DNA of 64,000 bases from Rubricella aquisinus (GCF_014199445.1 NZ_JACIJS010000007.1:214130-278129); one strand, 5' to 3'; numbered from the stretch's first letter, positions 44,931 to 54,662 are shown. Notes: generated from the letters alone by a model not told the origin. A program made the numbers and translations.

Positions 44931-46421
44931 TCAGCTCGTCTTTGCTTGTCCCAATTCGCGGAACAGGGCCAATTCGGCCTGCGTCCAGCTTTCGATATCC
45001 CAGCGGGCAGCGGATTGGCGCAACCGCTTCATCCGGTCGAGTGCCTCTGTCTCCTGCATGGCGAGTGCCTGATCCAAGGCGCTGTCCATCGACGCATGGC
45101 TGAACGGATTGACCGGGATCGCCCCGTCCAGCAACACCGCGCACCCCGCAAATTCCGACAGGATCAGCGCGCCGGGGGCTTGCCCCTTTGCGGCACAAAA
45201 TTCGCTCGCCACAAGGTTCAGCCCATCGGCCAGCGGCGTGATGGAGGCAACATCGGCGGCCCGGTAATAGGCAACCAAATCCTTCAGCGGAATGGCAGAG
45301 GAAATGAGCGAGACGGGCTGCCATTCAAAGCTGCCAAAGGTGCCGTTGATCCGGCCCGTCAATTCTTCGATCTTTTGCTGCACTTCCTCATAGGCGGTCA
45401 TGTTCCGGTTCGCCCCGACAGAGACGAGCATCAGGCGCACCTTGCCCTTCAACTCTGGCCGCCGCTGCAACAGCCGCTCAAAGGTTTCAAGCTGTTCGAT
45501 ATTGCCCTTGGTGTAGTCGGTGCGGGACACGGACAGGACCAGCTGACAATCCCCCAATTCCGCGCGCACGGATTTGACCTTTTCCGCGACCTCATCGGTG
45601 CTGGCCAGCGTTTCGATATAGTTGAAATTCACGCCCACCGGATTGGTGTCCATCCGCACTTCACGCCCCTCATGCGCGATGGCCACGGGCGTGACCAGAT
45701 CGGCAAGGGCCGCTCCTTTGCGCGCCATGGCCGGATCGGTCGGCATGTCCCGACTGACTTTCGACCCTTTCAGGGAGCGCACGGCGGCCGCGAAATTTTG
45801 CGAATAACGCGGGATGTGAAACCCGACCGCGTCACAGGCCAGAAGGCTGTCAATGATCTCCTCCCGCCATGGCAGCACGTTGAACATATCGGCAGAGGGG
45901 AATGGCGTGTGGTGATAAAACGCGATGCGCACATTCGGCTTCAACTGGCGCAAGTAGCCGGGCACGAGCCACAGATTATAGTCATGGATCCAGACCACCG
46001 CATCGTCGGATGCCTCCGCGGCAGCAGCCTCGGCAAAGGCCCAATTTACTTCGCGGAACGTGGACCAATCGACGGGATCGTAATTATACCGTTCCTTAAA
46101 GCCATGCAGGATAGGCCAGAACGCCTCTTTCGAGCTGACATGATAGAAGCTTTTGACCTGCGCATCGGTCAGCGGCAGGCGGCTGACACGATAGCTGCCA
46201 AAACTGTCATTGATGTCGATCTGCCGCTCAAATCCGGGGTTCGAGGGATCCTCCGCCAGTTTCCACGCGACCCAAGCGGCCTGATCGACCTGCCCGAAAA
46301 ATCCTTTCAGCGTTGGCACGATCCCGTTCGGGCTTTTGTTTTCGCGAAAGACCGTTTTCCCGTTTTCCTCAACCTCCTCATAGGGTTGGCGGTGATACAC
46401 GATGACCAGATCGGATTTCAT
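44931..46421 (-). CDS. ggpS: Glucosylglycerol-phosphate synthase
   Basis: A 496-residue GT20 enzyme that should join ADP-glucose to sn-glycerol-3-phosphate to give glucosylglycerol phosphate, the osmolyte precursor. The N-terminus LVIVYHRQPYEEVEENGKT and KSPNGIVPTLKGFF match recalled cyanobacterial GgpS and not OtsA, which starts with RLVVVSNR. Also seen: WIHDYNLWLVPGYLRQLKPN, FYHHTPFPSADMFNVLPWREEI and LILSEFAGCAVLLDGAI. It overlaps the HAD gene by four bases (ATGA), behind gpsA. Annotation pipelines may label it trehalose-6-phosphate synthase. Confidence 0.9.
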   Translation of the reverse strand: MKSDLVIVYHRQPYEEVEENGKTVFRENKSPNGIVPTLKGFFGQVDQAAWVAWKLAEDPSNPGFERQIDINDSFGSYRVSRLPLTDAQVKSFYHVSSKEAFWPILHGFKERYNYDPVDWSTFREVNWAFAEAAAAEASDDAVVWIHDYNLWLVPGYLRQLKPNVRIAFYHHTPFPSADMFNVLPWREEIIDSLLACDAVGFHIPRYSQNFAAAVRSLKGSKVSRDMPTDPAMARKGAALADLVTPVAIAHEGREVRMDTNPVGVNFNYIETLASTDEVAEKVKSVRAELGDCQLVLSVSRTDYTKGNIEQLETFERLLQRRPELKGKVRLMLVSVGANRNMTAYEEVQQKIEELTGRINGTFGSFEWQPVSLISSAIPLKDLVAYYRAADVASITPLADGLNLVASEFCAAKGQAPGALILSEFAGCAVLLDGAIPVNPFSHASMDSALDQALAMQETEALDRMKRLRQSAARWDIESWTQAELALFRELGQAKTS

Positions 46422-47218
46422 TCTGTGGCTCCGGGGGGTGTTGGGTGAAGGTTCATGGTGCGGATCGCCTCTGAGATGCCAGCAGCACCGATGGCGGTGC
46501 AATGGCGGGCGGTCGGGATTTGTTCGGTCCGTTCCAGAAGTGGTGCCTCTGCCCCGCCGACAACCGCCCCTTTGAGGCCCGTTTCAAACATCGACAGATC
46601 ATTGAGCGTGTCACCGGCAACCAGCACCCGCTGTTTCGCGATGCCAAGGTGATCCATGAGGCGCAACAGGGACGGCCCTTTGCTGACGCCCTTGGGCAGG
46701 ACATCGAAATACATATTGTCCGACATCAGCACGTCATAACCCAAAGCCTCGATCGTGCGGATCGCTTCGGGATCGAACGTGGCCGGGTCATAGTGATAGG
46801 ACATGCGGTAGCGGAATTCGGTTGGCTGCGGGGTCAAGCCCGGCGCGTCCTTCAAAACGCGCTGCACGGTCTGTGTGCCATCCGCCCAAAGTGCGGCGAT
46901 TTCCGCCTCTAGGTCGTGCAGGATGTGGAGTTTGCGCGTGTCCCCGGCGGGTTTGACCGCGCCAATGGTCGTGCCCACATCCCCCACGACGAAATCGGGC
47001 CATGGCAACACGCCTTCCGCACAACTTTTCAAGATGAACTCAGGATCGCGCCCCGTGACGAAGATCAGGCCGACGCTGCTGCGTTGCGCCTCGATCCAAT
47101 CATAGAGCGCGCGCCGGTCAGCCGCACTCCCACCAAGGAAAGTGCCGTCCAGATCGGTTGCAAGCACGAAATGCCACGCGGCCACGCGCTCGGCGGCGTT
47201 GGGTGTCATGTCGGTCAT
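46418..47218 (-). CDS. HAD phosphatase, probable glucosylglycerol-phosphate phosphatase
   Basis: A 266-residue HAD-superfamily IIB protein. The nucleophile motif DLDGTFLGG has Asp22 and Asp24; RPSVGLIFVTGRDP-like text (SVGLIFVTGRDPEFI) and the lysine/acidic pair in KGPSLLRLMDHLG and VLVAGDTLNDLSMFE complete the catalytic set. Between ggpS and gpsA with ATGA overlaps on both sides, it most likely dephosphorylates glucosylglycerol phosphate. In some other bacteria such a domain is fused to the synthase. The exact substrate is inferred from context. Confidence 0.82.
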   Translation of the reverse strand: MTDMTPNAAERVAAWHFVLATDLDGTFLGGSAADRRALYDWIEAQRSSVGLIFVTGRDPEFILKSCAEGVLPWPDFVVGDVGTTIGAVKPAGDTRKLHILHDLEAEIAALWADGTQTVQRVLKDAPGLTPQPTEFRYRMSYHYDPATFDPEAIRTIEALGYDVLMSDNMYFDVLPKGVSKGPSLLRLMDHLGIAKQRVLVAGDTLNDLSMFETGLKGAVVGGAEAPLLERTEQIPTARHCTAIGAAGISEAIRTMNLHPTPPGATE

Positions 47219-48318
47219 GGAAGTAGGTCCTCAAATCGTTTTGCGGCGGCGTCTTCCGCCGGGTGGGCGATGGCGATATCGAGCGCGCGAGGCTCGGCCT
47301 CAATCGGGGCGGCCCAATAGGCGGCGAATGCCTCTCCAATCGGGTGGTCCTCCACCACAATGGCGCGCACCATCTCACAAATCGGCATATGCAAGCCCAG
47401 CGAGCGGGCAAGGTCCGTGACAGTGCGGGCATTGTCGCGCCCCTCAACCACCACGGGCCGACCGTCAAACACGTCACCTTCGGCAACACCCGCGCCCCGC
47501 TGCGCCCCGTAGGAGAAATTTCGGGATTTCGTGCTGGAGCAGGTGAGCATCAGATCGCCAATGCCCCCCAAACCAGTCACCGTTTCGCGTGTCCCGCCGA
47601 GCTTGACCGCAAGTTCCTTCATCTCGCCAAGGCCACGGGTGATGATTGCGGCGCGTGTATTCTCCCCAAATCCAGCGCCGGCGAGGATGCCACAGGCAAT
47701 CGCGATCACGTTCTTGACCGCGCCGCCGATCTCCACCCCCGTGATGTCATTGGACACATAAGGGCGGAACGTATCGGTCGTCAGGGTCAGCGCCATGCGC
47801 GCGGCGGGCAGCGCCTCAGACGGATCACCATTGCAGGCGACGGTCACGGCGGTGGGGTGGTCCTGCACCGTTTCAATCGCAAAGGTGGGGCCGGAGATGA
47901 CGCCGACAGCGTGGCCCGGGATTTCTTCCGCGACGACTTGCGCCATCAGAAGGCCGGTATCGGCCTCAATCCCCTTCGCGCAGACGAAAACGGGCACGCC
48001 GGGCGACATATGCGGGCGGGTTTGCGCCGCGATGGTGCGGATGGATTTGGAAGGCGTGACGATCAGCACCGCGTCGGCATTCTTGAGAGCGGCGGCCATA
48101 TCGGTGGTGGCGCGCAAACCATCGGGCAAGGTGGTGTCGGGCAGATAACGGCTGTTGGTGCGATGATTGTTGATCTCAGCCGCCAAATCATCCCGCCGCG
48201 CCCAGAGCGTCACGTCATGCCCGCCGCGCCGTGCGACCGTCGCCAATGCCGTGCCCCATGCACCTGCTCCGATGACGGCCAATCGCTGATAGGGCCGCAC
48301 CCCGCTTTGATCTGTCAT
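47215..48318 (-). CDS. gpsA: NAD(P)H-dependent glycerol-3-phosphate dehydrogenase
   Basis: A 367-residue enzyme that reduces dihydroxyacetone phosphate to sn-glycerol-3-phosphate. The Rossmann motif GAGAWG is at residues 17-22; VFVCAKGIE, GPTFA, EIGGAVKNVIAIACGILAG and GLGGIGDLMLTCSS follow. The C-terminus extends about 30 residues beyond the usual end. It is the first gene of the operon with HAD and ggpS, and its product is the acceptor substrate of GgpS. Whether a second gpsA exists elsewhere for lipid synthesis cannot be seen. Confidence 0.95.
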   Translation of the reverse strand: MTDQSGVRPYQRLAVIGAGAWGTALATVARRGGHDVTLWARRDDLAAEINNHRTNSRYLPDTTLPDGLRATTDMAAALKNADAVLIVTPSKSIRTIAAQTRPHMSPGVPVFVCAKGIEADTGLLMAQVVAEEIPGHAVGVISGPTFAIETVQDHPTAVTVACNGDPSEALPAARMALTLTTDTFRPYVSNDITGVEIGGAVKNVIAIACGILAGAGFGENTRAAIITRGLGEMKELAVKLGGTRETVTGLGGIGDLMLTCSSTKSRNFSYGAQRGAGVAEGDVFDGRPVVVEGRDNARTVTDLARSLGLHMPICEMVRAIVVEDHPIGEAFAAYWAAPIEAEPRALDIAIAHPAEDAAAKRFEDLLP

Positions 48319-48572
48319 TGGATGGCTGCTCCGCCTTAGTGGTCCGTTAACTGATGGATAAAGCGTGAAAGGTCAGGATTGGTTCCGCACTTTCGGCGGT
48401 TTTTTCGCAGGTGCAGTATAAAGCCTTGCGGGTTGGCCCCTGACACGCGTGCAAAAAGAGGGAGCAAGAGAATTTCAGAAATTTACCCATGAAGGTTGAT
48501 TTATAACGCGCGGCAAGAAATTATCTTCACACACAACATCCGTTTTTTCGGATTACGACGGAAGGCAGGAAG

Positions 48573-49598
48573 ATGAGCGACTCAAAGATCCGCAACATGG
48601 ATGAATTCGCGCGGGTCAGCGGCGTGTCGCGCCCCACATTGTCCAAATATTTCAATGAGCCGGAAAGCGTGCGCCAGACCACACGCCGCAAAATTGACGC
48701 GGCGCTCAAGAAATATGACTACCGGCCCAACATTTATGCGATGAACCAAAATCGCAAACTGACAAAGAGCATCGGCATCGTCGTGCCGCTTTTGTCAGAC
48801 CCGTATTTTGCGGAGATTGCGCGCAATCTGGAACAACGTTGCATTGCAGCAGGCTACCGCCCGACATTGTTCAGCTCGCATGGTGATCCGGCCTTTGAGG
48901 TGGAGGTGCTCGATACCCTGCGCTCCATGAAACCTGCGGGGGTATTGTTCGCACCTTTGGGGCGCGCGTCGGACCGGGCGGCCCTTGAGCGGTTCTGTGC
49001 AGATGTGCCGACCCTGATTTTTGACAGCAGTGTCGATGAGATAGGCCTCGCTTTTGTCGGGTCTGACAATTTCCAGTTTACCTCCCATATCACCGATTAT
49101 TTGTGCCGGACTGGGGAGGCACCCTGTTTTTTCGAGATGAAGACCCCCGCCAACCCCAATGCGCATCGGCGGCGGCAAAGTTATGTTGATGCGATGCAAT
49201 CCTTTGGCTTTACGCCCCATGTCATCTCGGTCGATGGGGAAGGGTGGGGATTTGAAGAGATCGGGCGGGTTGGCGGCCATGCAGCCTTCGATCAGAACCA
49301 GTTTTCCACCAACACGATCCTGTGCAGCAATGACCGGCTGGCCATCGGATTGCTGACTGCCTGCTATGAAAAAGGCATCCGCGTGGGGCGCGGGGCGGAG
49401 TGTACGATTCGTGTCGCGGGGCAGGATGGGCACCCCCATTCGCGCTATACCTGCCCACCGCTCACCACGATTTCGCACAATTATGATGCGGTGTCTCAGA
49501 CCGCGGCAGAGGCATTGTTCGCCGCCATTGATGGTCATGTAACACCTTGGCAAAGCACGCGATTGGAAGGAAAGCTCATTATGAGAGCATCCGCGTGA
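48573..49598 (+). CDS. LacI-family transcriptional regulator
   Basis: A 341-residue repressor. Helix-turn-helix at about residues 8-30 (NMDEFARVSGVSRPTLSKYFN), hinge helix region ending in KYDYRPNIYAMNQNRKLTKSIGIVVPLLSDPYF, and a sugar-binding periplasmic-binding-protein-like domain (RPTLFSSHGDPAFE, TILCSNDRLAIGLLTACYEKG). It is followed by the polyol operon on the same strand and faces the gpsA-ggpS operon. The likely inducer is a polyol or sugar. Confidence 0.92.
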   Translation: MSDSKIRNMDEFARVSGVSRPTLSKYFNEPESVRQTTRRKIDAALKKYDYRPNIYAMNQNRKLTKSIGIVVPLLSDPYFAEIARNLEQRCIAAGYRPTLFSSHGDPAFEVEVLDTLRSMKPAGVLFAPLGRASDRAALERFCADVPTLIFDSSVDEIGLAFVGSDNFQFTSHITDYLCRTGEAPCFFEMKTPANPNAHRRRQSYVDAMQSFGFTPHVISVDGEGWGFEEIGRVGGHAAFDQNQFSTNTILCSNDRLAIGLLTACYEKGIRVGRGAECTIRVAGQDGHPHSRYTCPPLTTISHNYDAVSQTAAEALFAAIDGHVTPWQSTRLEGKLIMRASA

Positions 49599-49606
49599 CG
49601 GAATTT

Positions 49607-49626
49607 AAATTTGCGCGCGTAAATTT
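49607..49626. promoter_or_regulatory. 20-base palindrome, probable LacI-type operator
   Basis: AAATTT arms flank a GCGCGCGT centre; only one base pair (G:T position) breaks perfect symmetry. It lies in the gap between the lacI-type gene and the substrate-binding protein gene, the usual place for a LacI-family operator. A weaker related core, ACGCGCG flanked by AT-rich sequence, is at 48506-48512 upstream of the regulator gene. Confidence 0.6.
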
Positions 49627-49697
49627 TTAGTTGACTGCGCGATAGGAAATGCGTTCTCTCAGAGGGCACCAAACAAAAACCTTTGGGAGGAAACAGG

Positions 49698-51014
49698 ATG
49701 CACCTTAAGAACGCACTTCGTGCGGCGTCGGCGCTTACGCTGGTCGCAGCTACTGGCGCAATCGCGGCAGGCCACAGCCCCACCATCACCATCGCGACCG
49801 TAAACAACGGCGACATGATCCGGATGCAGGGCTACACGGATCAGTTCACCGCTGAGACGGGCATCAATGTCGAGTGGGTGACGCTGGAAGAGAACGTGTT
49901 GCGTCAGCGTGTGACCACCGACATCACCACCCGTGGCGGCCAGTTCGACATCATGACCATCGGCATGTACGAAACCCCGATCTGGGGGTCCAATGGCTGG
50001 CTCGTCCCGCTCGATGATCTGTCTGCCGAATATGATGTGGACGACATTTTGCCCGCCATGCGCAACGGTCTGTCCCATGACGGCACGCTCTACGCGGCAC
50101 CCTTCTATGGCGAAAGCTCCATGGTGATGTACCGCACCGACCTGATGGAGAAAGCGGGTCTGGAAATGCCTGTCGCACCGACATGGCAGTTCATTCGCGA
50201 AGCCGCAGCCGCGATGGATGATCCGGCCAACGACATCAACGGTATCTGCCTGCGCGGCAAGGCCGGTTGGGGTGAGGGCGGGGCTTTCATCACTGTGACG
50301 GGCAATTCCTTCGGCGCGCGCTGGTTCGATGAAGGCTGGAATGCGCAGTTTGATCAGCCGGAATGGGCCGATGCGCTCAATTTCTACGTCAACCTGATGA
50401 ATGATTATGGCCCCGAGGGCTATGCCACCAACGGGTTTAACGAAAACCTGTCGCTGTTCAATCAGGGCAAATGCGGCATGTGGATCGACGCGACCGTTGC
50501 GGCATCCTTCGTGACGGGTGACGATTCCACCGTGGCAGATCATGTTGGGTTCGCGCTTGCACCAAATGCGGAAGGCATTGAGAAGCGGGCAAACTGGCTC
50601 TGGGCATGGGCGCTCGCCATTCCGGCAGGCACCCAGCAGGAAGCGGAAGCCAAGCAGTTCATCGAGTGGGCCACCTCCAAGGACTATATCGAGCTGGTTG
50701 CCGCAAATGAAGGCTGGGCCAACGTCCCGCCGGGTGCACGGACCTCGCTCTATGAGACGCCAGAGTATCAGGACGTGCCGTTCGCGCAGATGACGCTCGA
50801 CTCGATCAATGCCGCAGATCCGACCGACCCGACCGTCGATCCGGTGCCCTATGTCGGCATTCAGTTCGTCGCGATCCCCGAATTTGCGGGCATCGCCACC
50901 GAAGTGAGCCAGGAATTCTCCGCCGCCTATGCTGGACAGCAGTCCATCGAAGAGGCGCTTGAAAAAGCGCAGGCGATCACCAACGAAGCGATGGAAGCCG
51001 CAGGCTACCGCTAA
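49698..51014 (+). CDS. smoE: Polyol ABC transporter, substrate-binding protein
   Basis: A 438-residue periplasmic binding protein. Signal peptide at about residues 1-24 (NALRAASALTLVAATGAIAA), then TITIATVNNGDMIRMQGYTDQFTAETGINVEWVTLEENVLRQR and a C-terminal EEALEKAQAITNEAMEAAGYR typical of SmoE/MalE-like family 1 proteins. It delivers sorbitol, mannitol or a related polyol to the permease. GGAGG ribosome site eight bases upstream. A stable hairpin follows the gene, which may keep its mRNA level above that of the permeases. Symbol by analogy with Rhodobacter smoEFGK. Confidence 0.88.
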   Translation: MHLKNALRAASALTLVAATGAIAAGHSPTITIATVNNGDMIRMQGYTDQFTAETGINVEWVTLEENVLRQRVTTDITTRGGQFDIMTIGMYETPIWGSNGWLVPLDDLSAEYDVDDILPAMRNGLSHDGTLYAAPFYGESSMVMYRTDLMEKAGLEMPVAPTWQFIREAAAAMDDPANDINGICLRGKAGWGEGGAFITVTGNSFGARWFDEGWNAQFDQPEWADALNFYVNLMNDYGPEGYATNGFNENLSLFNQGKCGMWIDATVAASFVTGDDSTVADHVGFALAPNAEGIEKRANWLWAWALAIPAGTQQEAEAKQFIEWATSKDYIELVAANEGWANVPPGARTSLYETPEYQDVPFAQMTLDSINAADPTDPTVDPVPYVGIQFVAIPEFAGIATEVSQEFSAAYAGQQSIEEALEKAQAITNEAMEAAGYR

Positions 51015-51025
51015 GTTTCGTGCCG

Positions 51026-51068
51026 GCAAGGGGCGGTCAGGGCCAAATCGGCCGCCCCTTGCTCTTTT
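51026..51068 (+). terminator. Intercistronic hairpin after the substrate-binding protein gene
   Basis: An 11-bp perfect stem (51026-51036 with 51052-51062) followed by TCTTTT, 12 bases past the stop. It could be a partial terminator or RNA stabiliser that lets the binding protein be made in excess over the membrane proteins. Confidence 0.6.
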
Positions 51069-51134
51069 GCTTTATAATTCGAAATTTTGTTACGATCCCG
51101 GGCAGTTTTCCTGCCCATAGGAGAGGACCATCCA

Positions 51135-52001
51135 ATGGCGACCAAAGCATCCCGATCCGCTGCCCGTGTCATGATGGCACCCGCCGTTATCCTGCTGCTG
51201 GGTTGGATGTTGGTTCCTCTCATGATGACCTTGTGGTTTTCGTTCCGCACCTATCTGCCGCTGCGGGGGGGCGATCTGGGATGGACCGGGTTTGACAATT
51301 ATGTCCGGTTTGTCACCTCAAGCGCGTTCTGGCCCGCTGTTCAGACAACCCTCATCATCGTGTTGAGCGTGTTGGTGATCACTGTGGTTCTTGGCATCTT
51401 TCTCGCGATGCTGCTGGATCAGCCGATGTGGGGGCAGGGCATTGTCCGTATCCTCGTCATTGCACCCTTCTTTGTCATGCCGACCGTGTCCGCACTTGTT
51501 TGGAAAAACATGTTCATGGATCCGGTGAACGGCATCTTTTCCCATATCTGGCGGTTTTTCGGGGCGGATCCGGTAAGCTGGCTGTCAGATGCCGCGATGC
51601 CGTCGATCATCATGATCGTCAGCTGGCAGTGGCTGCCCTTTGCGACGCTGATCCTGTTGACCGCGATCCAGTCGCTCGACAGTGAGCAGTTGGAGGCCGC
51701 CGAAATGGATGGCGCGCCCAAGGTGCAGCGGTTCTTCTATATTATTCTGCCGCATCTGGCGCGTGCGATCACCATCGTGATCCTGATCCAGACGATCTTC
51801 CTCCTTGCGATCTTCGCGGAGATTTTCGTGACCACAGGTGGCGCGTTCGGCACACGGACCCTGTCTTACCTCATTTTCCAGCGTGTGCTGGAAAGCCAGA
51901 ATATCGGGCTTGGGTCCGCCGGTGGCGTCTATGCCATCATCCTTGCAAACATTGTTGCGATCTTCCTGATGCGGATCGTCGGCAAAAATCTGGATAACTG
52001 A
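51135..52001 (+). CDS. smoF: Polyol ABC transporter permease 1
   Basis: A 288-residue inner-membrane permease with about six membrane segments (first: VMMAPAVILLLGWMLVPLMMTLWF). The EAA loop is seen as EQLEAAEMDGAPKVQRFFYIILPHL. It pairs with the next permease. The start at ATG 51135 has AGGAGAGGACC upstream; an in-frame ATP-like start at 51087 lies in the gap and is less likely. Symbol by analogy with smoF. Confidence 0.9.
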   Translation: MATKASRSAARVMMAPAVILLLGWMLVPLMMTLWFSFRTYLPLRGGDLGWTGFDNYVRFVTSSAFWPAVQTTLIIVLSVLVITVVLGIFLAMLLDQPMWGQGIVRILVIAPFFVMPTVSALVWKNMFMDPVNGIFSHIWRFFGADPVSWLSDAAMPSIIMIVSWQWLPFATLILLTAIQSLDSEQLEAAEMDGAPKVQRFFYIILPHLARAITIVILIQTIFLLAIFAEIFVTTGGAFGTRTLSYLIFQRVLESQNIGLGSAGGVYAIILANIVAIFLMRIVGKNLDN

Positions 52002-52003
52002 TC

Positions 52004-52834
52004 ATGGCCCGTGCTGTTACATCCCGCCGCAAGCTGATCAATACAGGTATTGCCTGGGCGATTGGATTGCTGATCTTCTTCCCGATTCTGTGGACCATCC
52101 TCACCAGCTTCAAAACAGAGGCGCAGGCGATCGCCAGCCCGCCCTTGTTCATCAATTTCGATTGGACGCTTGAGAATTACGGCGTGGTGATGGAGCGGTC
52201 GAACTATGCGCGCTTTTTGTGGAATTCGATCATCATCGCGGGCGGCTCGACCATTCTGGGCCTGATCATCGCGGTGCCTGCGGCATGGTCCATGGCCTTC
52301 GTGCCGTCCAAGCGGACCAAGGACATCCTGTTGTGGATGCTTTCCACCAAGATGTTGCCAGCGGTGGGCGTGCTCTATCCGATTTACCTTCTCTTCATCC
52401 AGTTGGGGCTGCTGGACAGCCGCGCGGGCCTTGTCATCGTGATGATGCTGATCAACCTGCCGATCATCATCTGGATGCTCTACACCTATTTTCGGGAAAT
52501 TCCGGGTGAAATCCTTGAGGCCGCGCGGATGGATGGTGCAACGCTGAAAGAGGAGTTGATCTACATCCTCACGCCGATGGCCATTCCCGGCATCGCCTCT
52601 ACGATGCTGCTGAATTTCATCCTCGCGTGGAACGAGGCGTTCTGGACGCTGAACCTCACGGCCGTCGACGCGGCGCCGCTGACCGCGTTTATCGCGAGCT
52701 ATTCCAGCCCCGAAGGCCTGTTTTTCGCGAAACTCAGTGCGGCTTCTACCATGGCGATTGCACCGATCCTGATCCTTGGCTGGTTCAGCCAGAAACAACT
52801 TGTCCGCGGCCTGACATTCGGCGCGGTGAAATAA
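52004..52834 (+). CDS. smoG: Polyol ABC transporter permease 2
   Basis: A 276-residue permease, six membrane segments, starting just two bases after the first permease. Seen: LINTGIAWAIGLLIFFPILWTILTSFKTEAQA and the EAA loop EIPGEILEAARMDGATLKEELIYILTPM. It forms the transport channel with the first permease. Symbol by analogy with smoG. Confidence 0.92.
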   Translation: MARAVTSRRKLINTGIAWAIGLLIFFPILWTILTSFKTEAQAIASPPLFINFDWTLENYGVVMERSNYARFLWNSIIIAGGSTILGLIIAVPAAWSMAFVPSKRTKDILLWMLSTKMLPAVGVLYPIYLLFIQLGLLDSRAGLVIVMMLINLPIIIWMLYTYFREIPGEILEAARMDGATLKEELIYILTPMAIPGIASTMLLNFILAWNEAFWTLNLTAVDAAPLTAFIASYSSPEGLFFAKLSAASTMAIAPILILGWFSQKQLVRGLTFGAVK

Positions 52835-52881
52835 CTCTTCGACGCAGTGGCGCGGTAGGGCATCAAAAAGGAACCTGACCA

Positions 52882-53886
52882 ATGGGACAAATCCAACTGA
52901 AACAGGTCACCAAAAGCTTTGGCGAAGTGCAGGTCATTCCGCCGCTTGATCTGACGATTGAGGACGGGGAGTTCACCGTATTTGTCGGCCCCTCGGGCTG
53001 CGGGAAATCCACGCTGTTGCGCCTGATCGCGGGGCTTGAGGATATCTCCAGCGGGCATATCGAGATTGATGGGAAGGACGCGACCGACCTTGTCCCGGCC
53101 AAGCGGGGGCTGGCGATGGTGTTCCAGTCCTATGCGCTCTATCCGCATATGTCGGTGCGCAAGAACATCGCCTTTCCCTTGCGCATGGCCAAGATGGATC
53201 AGGCGGAGATCACGCGCCGGGTTGAAAGTGCGGCCTCCGTTCTGAACCTCACGGATTACCTCGACCGTCGCCCCGGTCAGTTGTCAGGCGGTCAGCGACA
53301 GCGGGTCGCCATTGGCCGCGCGATCGTGCGTGAGCCTGCGGCCTTCCTGTTTGACGAACCGCTCTCGAACCTGGACGCGGCGCTGCGGGTGGGGATGCGG
53401 CTGGAAATTTCCGAACTGCACAAGCGGCTGGAGACGACGATGATCTACGTCACCCATGATCAGGTCGAAGCGATGACCATGGCGGACAAGATCGTGGTGC
53501 TTCAGGCGGGCGTGATCGAACAGGTCGGCAGCCCGCTGGAGCTTTACCGTGCGCCGCGCAACACCTTTGTCGCGGGCTTCATTGGCTCGCCCAAGATGAA
53601 CCTGCTGACCGGGGCGGAAGCCGCGAAATATGACGCGACCACCATCGGCATCCGGCCCGAGCATATCGACGTTGTGGAGGCGGATGGCGCGTGGCAGGGC
53701 ACCGTTGGCGTGGCCGAACATCTTGGCTCCGACACGTTCTTTCACATTCACAATACCGGCCTTGCAGAAACGATCACCGTGCGCGCCATCGGGGATGTGA
53801 ACCTCAAGCATGGGGACACGATCCATCTGACGCCACGCGCGGAGGAAATCCACCGCTTTGACGGGCAAGGGTTGCGCATCGAATGA
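52882..53886 (+). CDS. smoK: Polyol ABC transporter ATP-binding protein
   Basis: A 334-residue ATPase of the MalK/UgpC type. Walker [10 protein letters not shown] at residues 36-44, signature [17 protein letters not shown], Walker [12 protein letters not shown] and the switch His in [10 protein letters not shown]; the C-terminal regulatory OB domain includes IRPEHIDVV. It powers the two permeases. Its stop overlaps the next gene by four bases (ATGA). Confidence 0.95.
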   Translation: MGQIQLKQVTKSFGEVQVIPPLDLTIEDGEFTVFVGPSGCGKSTLLRLIAGLEDISSGHIEIDGKDATDLVPAKRGLAMVFQSYALYPHMSVRKNIAFPLRMAKMDQAEITRRVESAASVLNLTDYLDRRPGQLSGGQRQRVAIGRAIVREPAAFLFDEPLSNLDAALRVGMRLEISELHKRLETTMIYVTHDQVEAMTMADKIVVLQAGVIEQVGSPLELYRAPRNTFVAGFIGSPKMNLLTGAEAAKYDATTIGIRPEHIDVVEADGAWQGTVGVAEHLGSDTFFHIHNTGLAETITVRAIGDVNLKHGDTIHLTPRAEEIHRFDGQGLRIE

Positions 53887-54662
53887 CGAGACTGGCCGGC
53901 AAGACTGCCCTCATCACGGGTGCGGCGCGCGGGATCGGGCGATCCTTTGCCGCCGCGTACTTGCGGGAGGGCGCGCGCGTCATCATCGCGGATATCGACA
54001 TGGACGGTGCCATGGCAACGGCGGGCGATTTGGGCCGGGACAACGCACTTGCCGTCAAACTGGACGTGACCGACACGGCCAGCATTCGAGACGCCATCGC
54101 CATGGCCGGGGGCGAAGGTTTCGGCCCCATCGACATTCTTGTGAACAACGCGGCTCTCTTTACCGCAGCCCCCATCGTCGAGATCACGGAGCAGGATTAT
54201 ACCCGCGTGTTTGATGTCAACGTGAAGGGCACGCTTTTCACCCTTCAGGCGGTCGCTGAGCATATGATCGCGCATGGCGTGCGGGGCAAGATCATCAACA
54301 TGGCCTCACAGGCCGGGCGGCGCGGGGAGGCTCTGGTCGGGGTTTACTGCGCGTCCAAAGCCGCCGTGATCAGCCTGACGCAATCAGCCGGGCTCGACCT
54401 CATAAAGCATGGCATCAACGTGAACGCGATCGCCCCCGGCGTTGTCGATGGAGAGCATTGGGACGGGGTCGATGCGTTTTTTGCGAAATATGAAGGCAAG
54501 GCCCCTGGCCAGAAAAAGGCCGAAGTCGGCGCCGCCGTCCCCTTTGGCCGGATGGGACAGGCGGAGGACCTTACGGGCATGGCCATTTTTCTGGCGACCC
54601 AGGAGGCCGACTATATCGTCGCACAAACCTATAATGTGGATGGCGGAAATTGGATGAGCTGA
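53883..54662 (+). CDS. SDR polyol dehydrogenase (sorbitol/galactitol type)
   Basis: A 259-residue SDR enzyme. Cofactor motif TGAARGIG at residues 13-20, NNAAL, then [37 protein letters not shown] with the catalytic Ser, Tyr and Lys. Resembles SmoS/PolS, the NAD-linked sorbitol and galactitol dehydrogenase of Rhodobacter. Converts a polyol to its keto-sugar (for example sorbitol to fructose). Coupled to the ATPase gene before and to the mannitol dehydrogenase gene after it (TGATG). Confidence 0.9.
   Translation: MTRLAGKTALITGAARGIGRSFAAAYLREGARVIIADIDMDGAMATAGDLGRDNALAVKLDVTDTASIRDAIAMAGGEGFGPIDILVNNAALFTAAPIVEITEQDYTRVFDVNVKGTLFTLQAVAEHMIAHGVRGKIINMASQAGRRGEALVGVYCASKAAVISLTQSAGLDLIKHGINVNAIAPGVVDGEHWDGVDAFFAKYEGKAPGQKKAEVGAAVPFGRMGQAEDLTGMAIFLATQEADYIVAQTYNVDGGNWMS

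Noticed and set aside
44931..46421. Trehalose-6-phosphate synthase (OtsA) as the call for this gene
   Set aside because: The N-terminus has VYHRQPYEEV and KSPNGI of GgpS and lacks the OtsA-type VVSNR start; gpsA and HAD neighbours fit glucosylglycerol.
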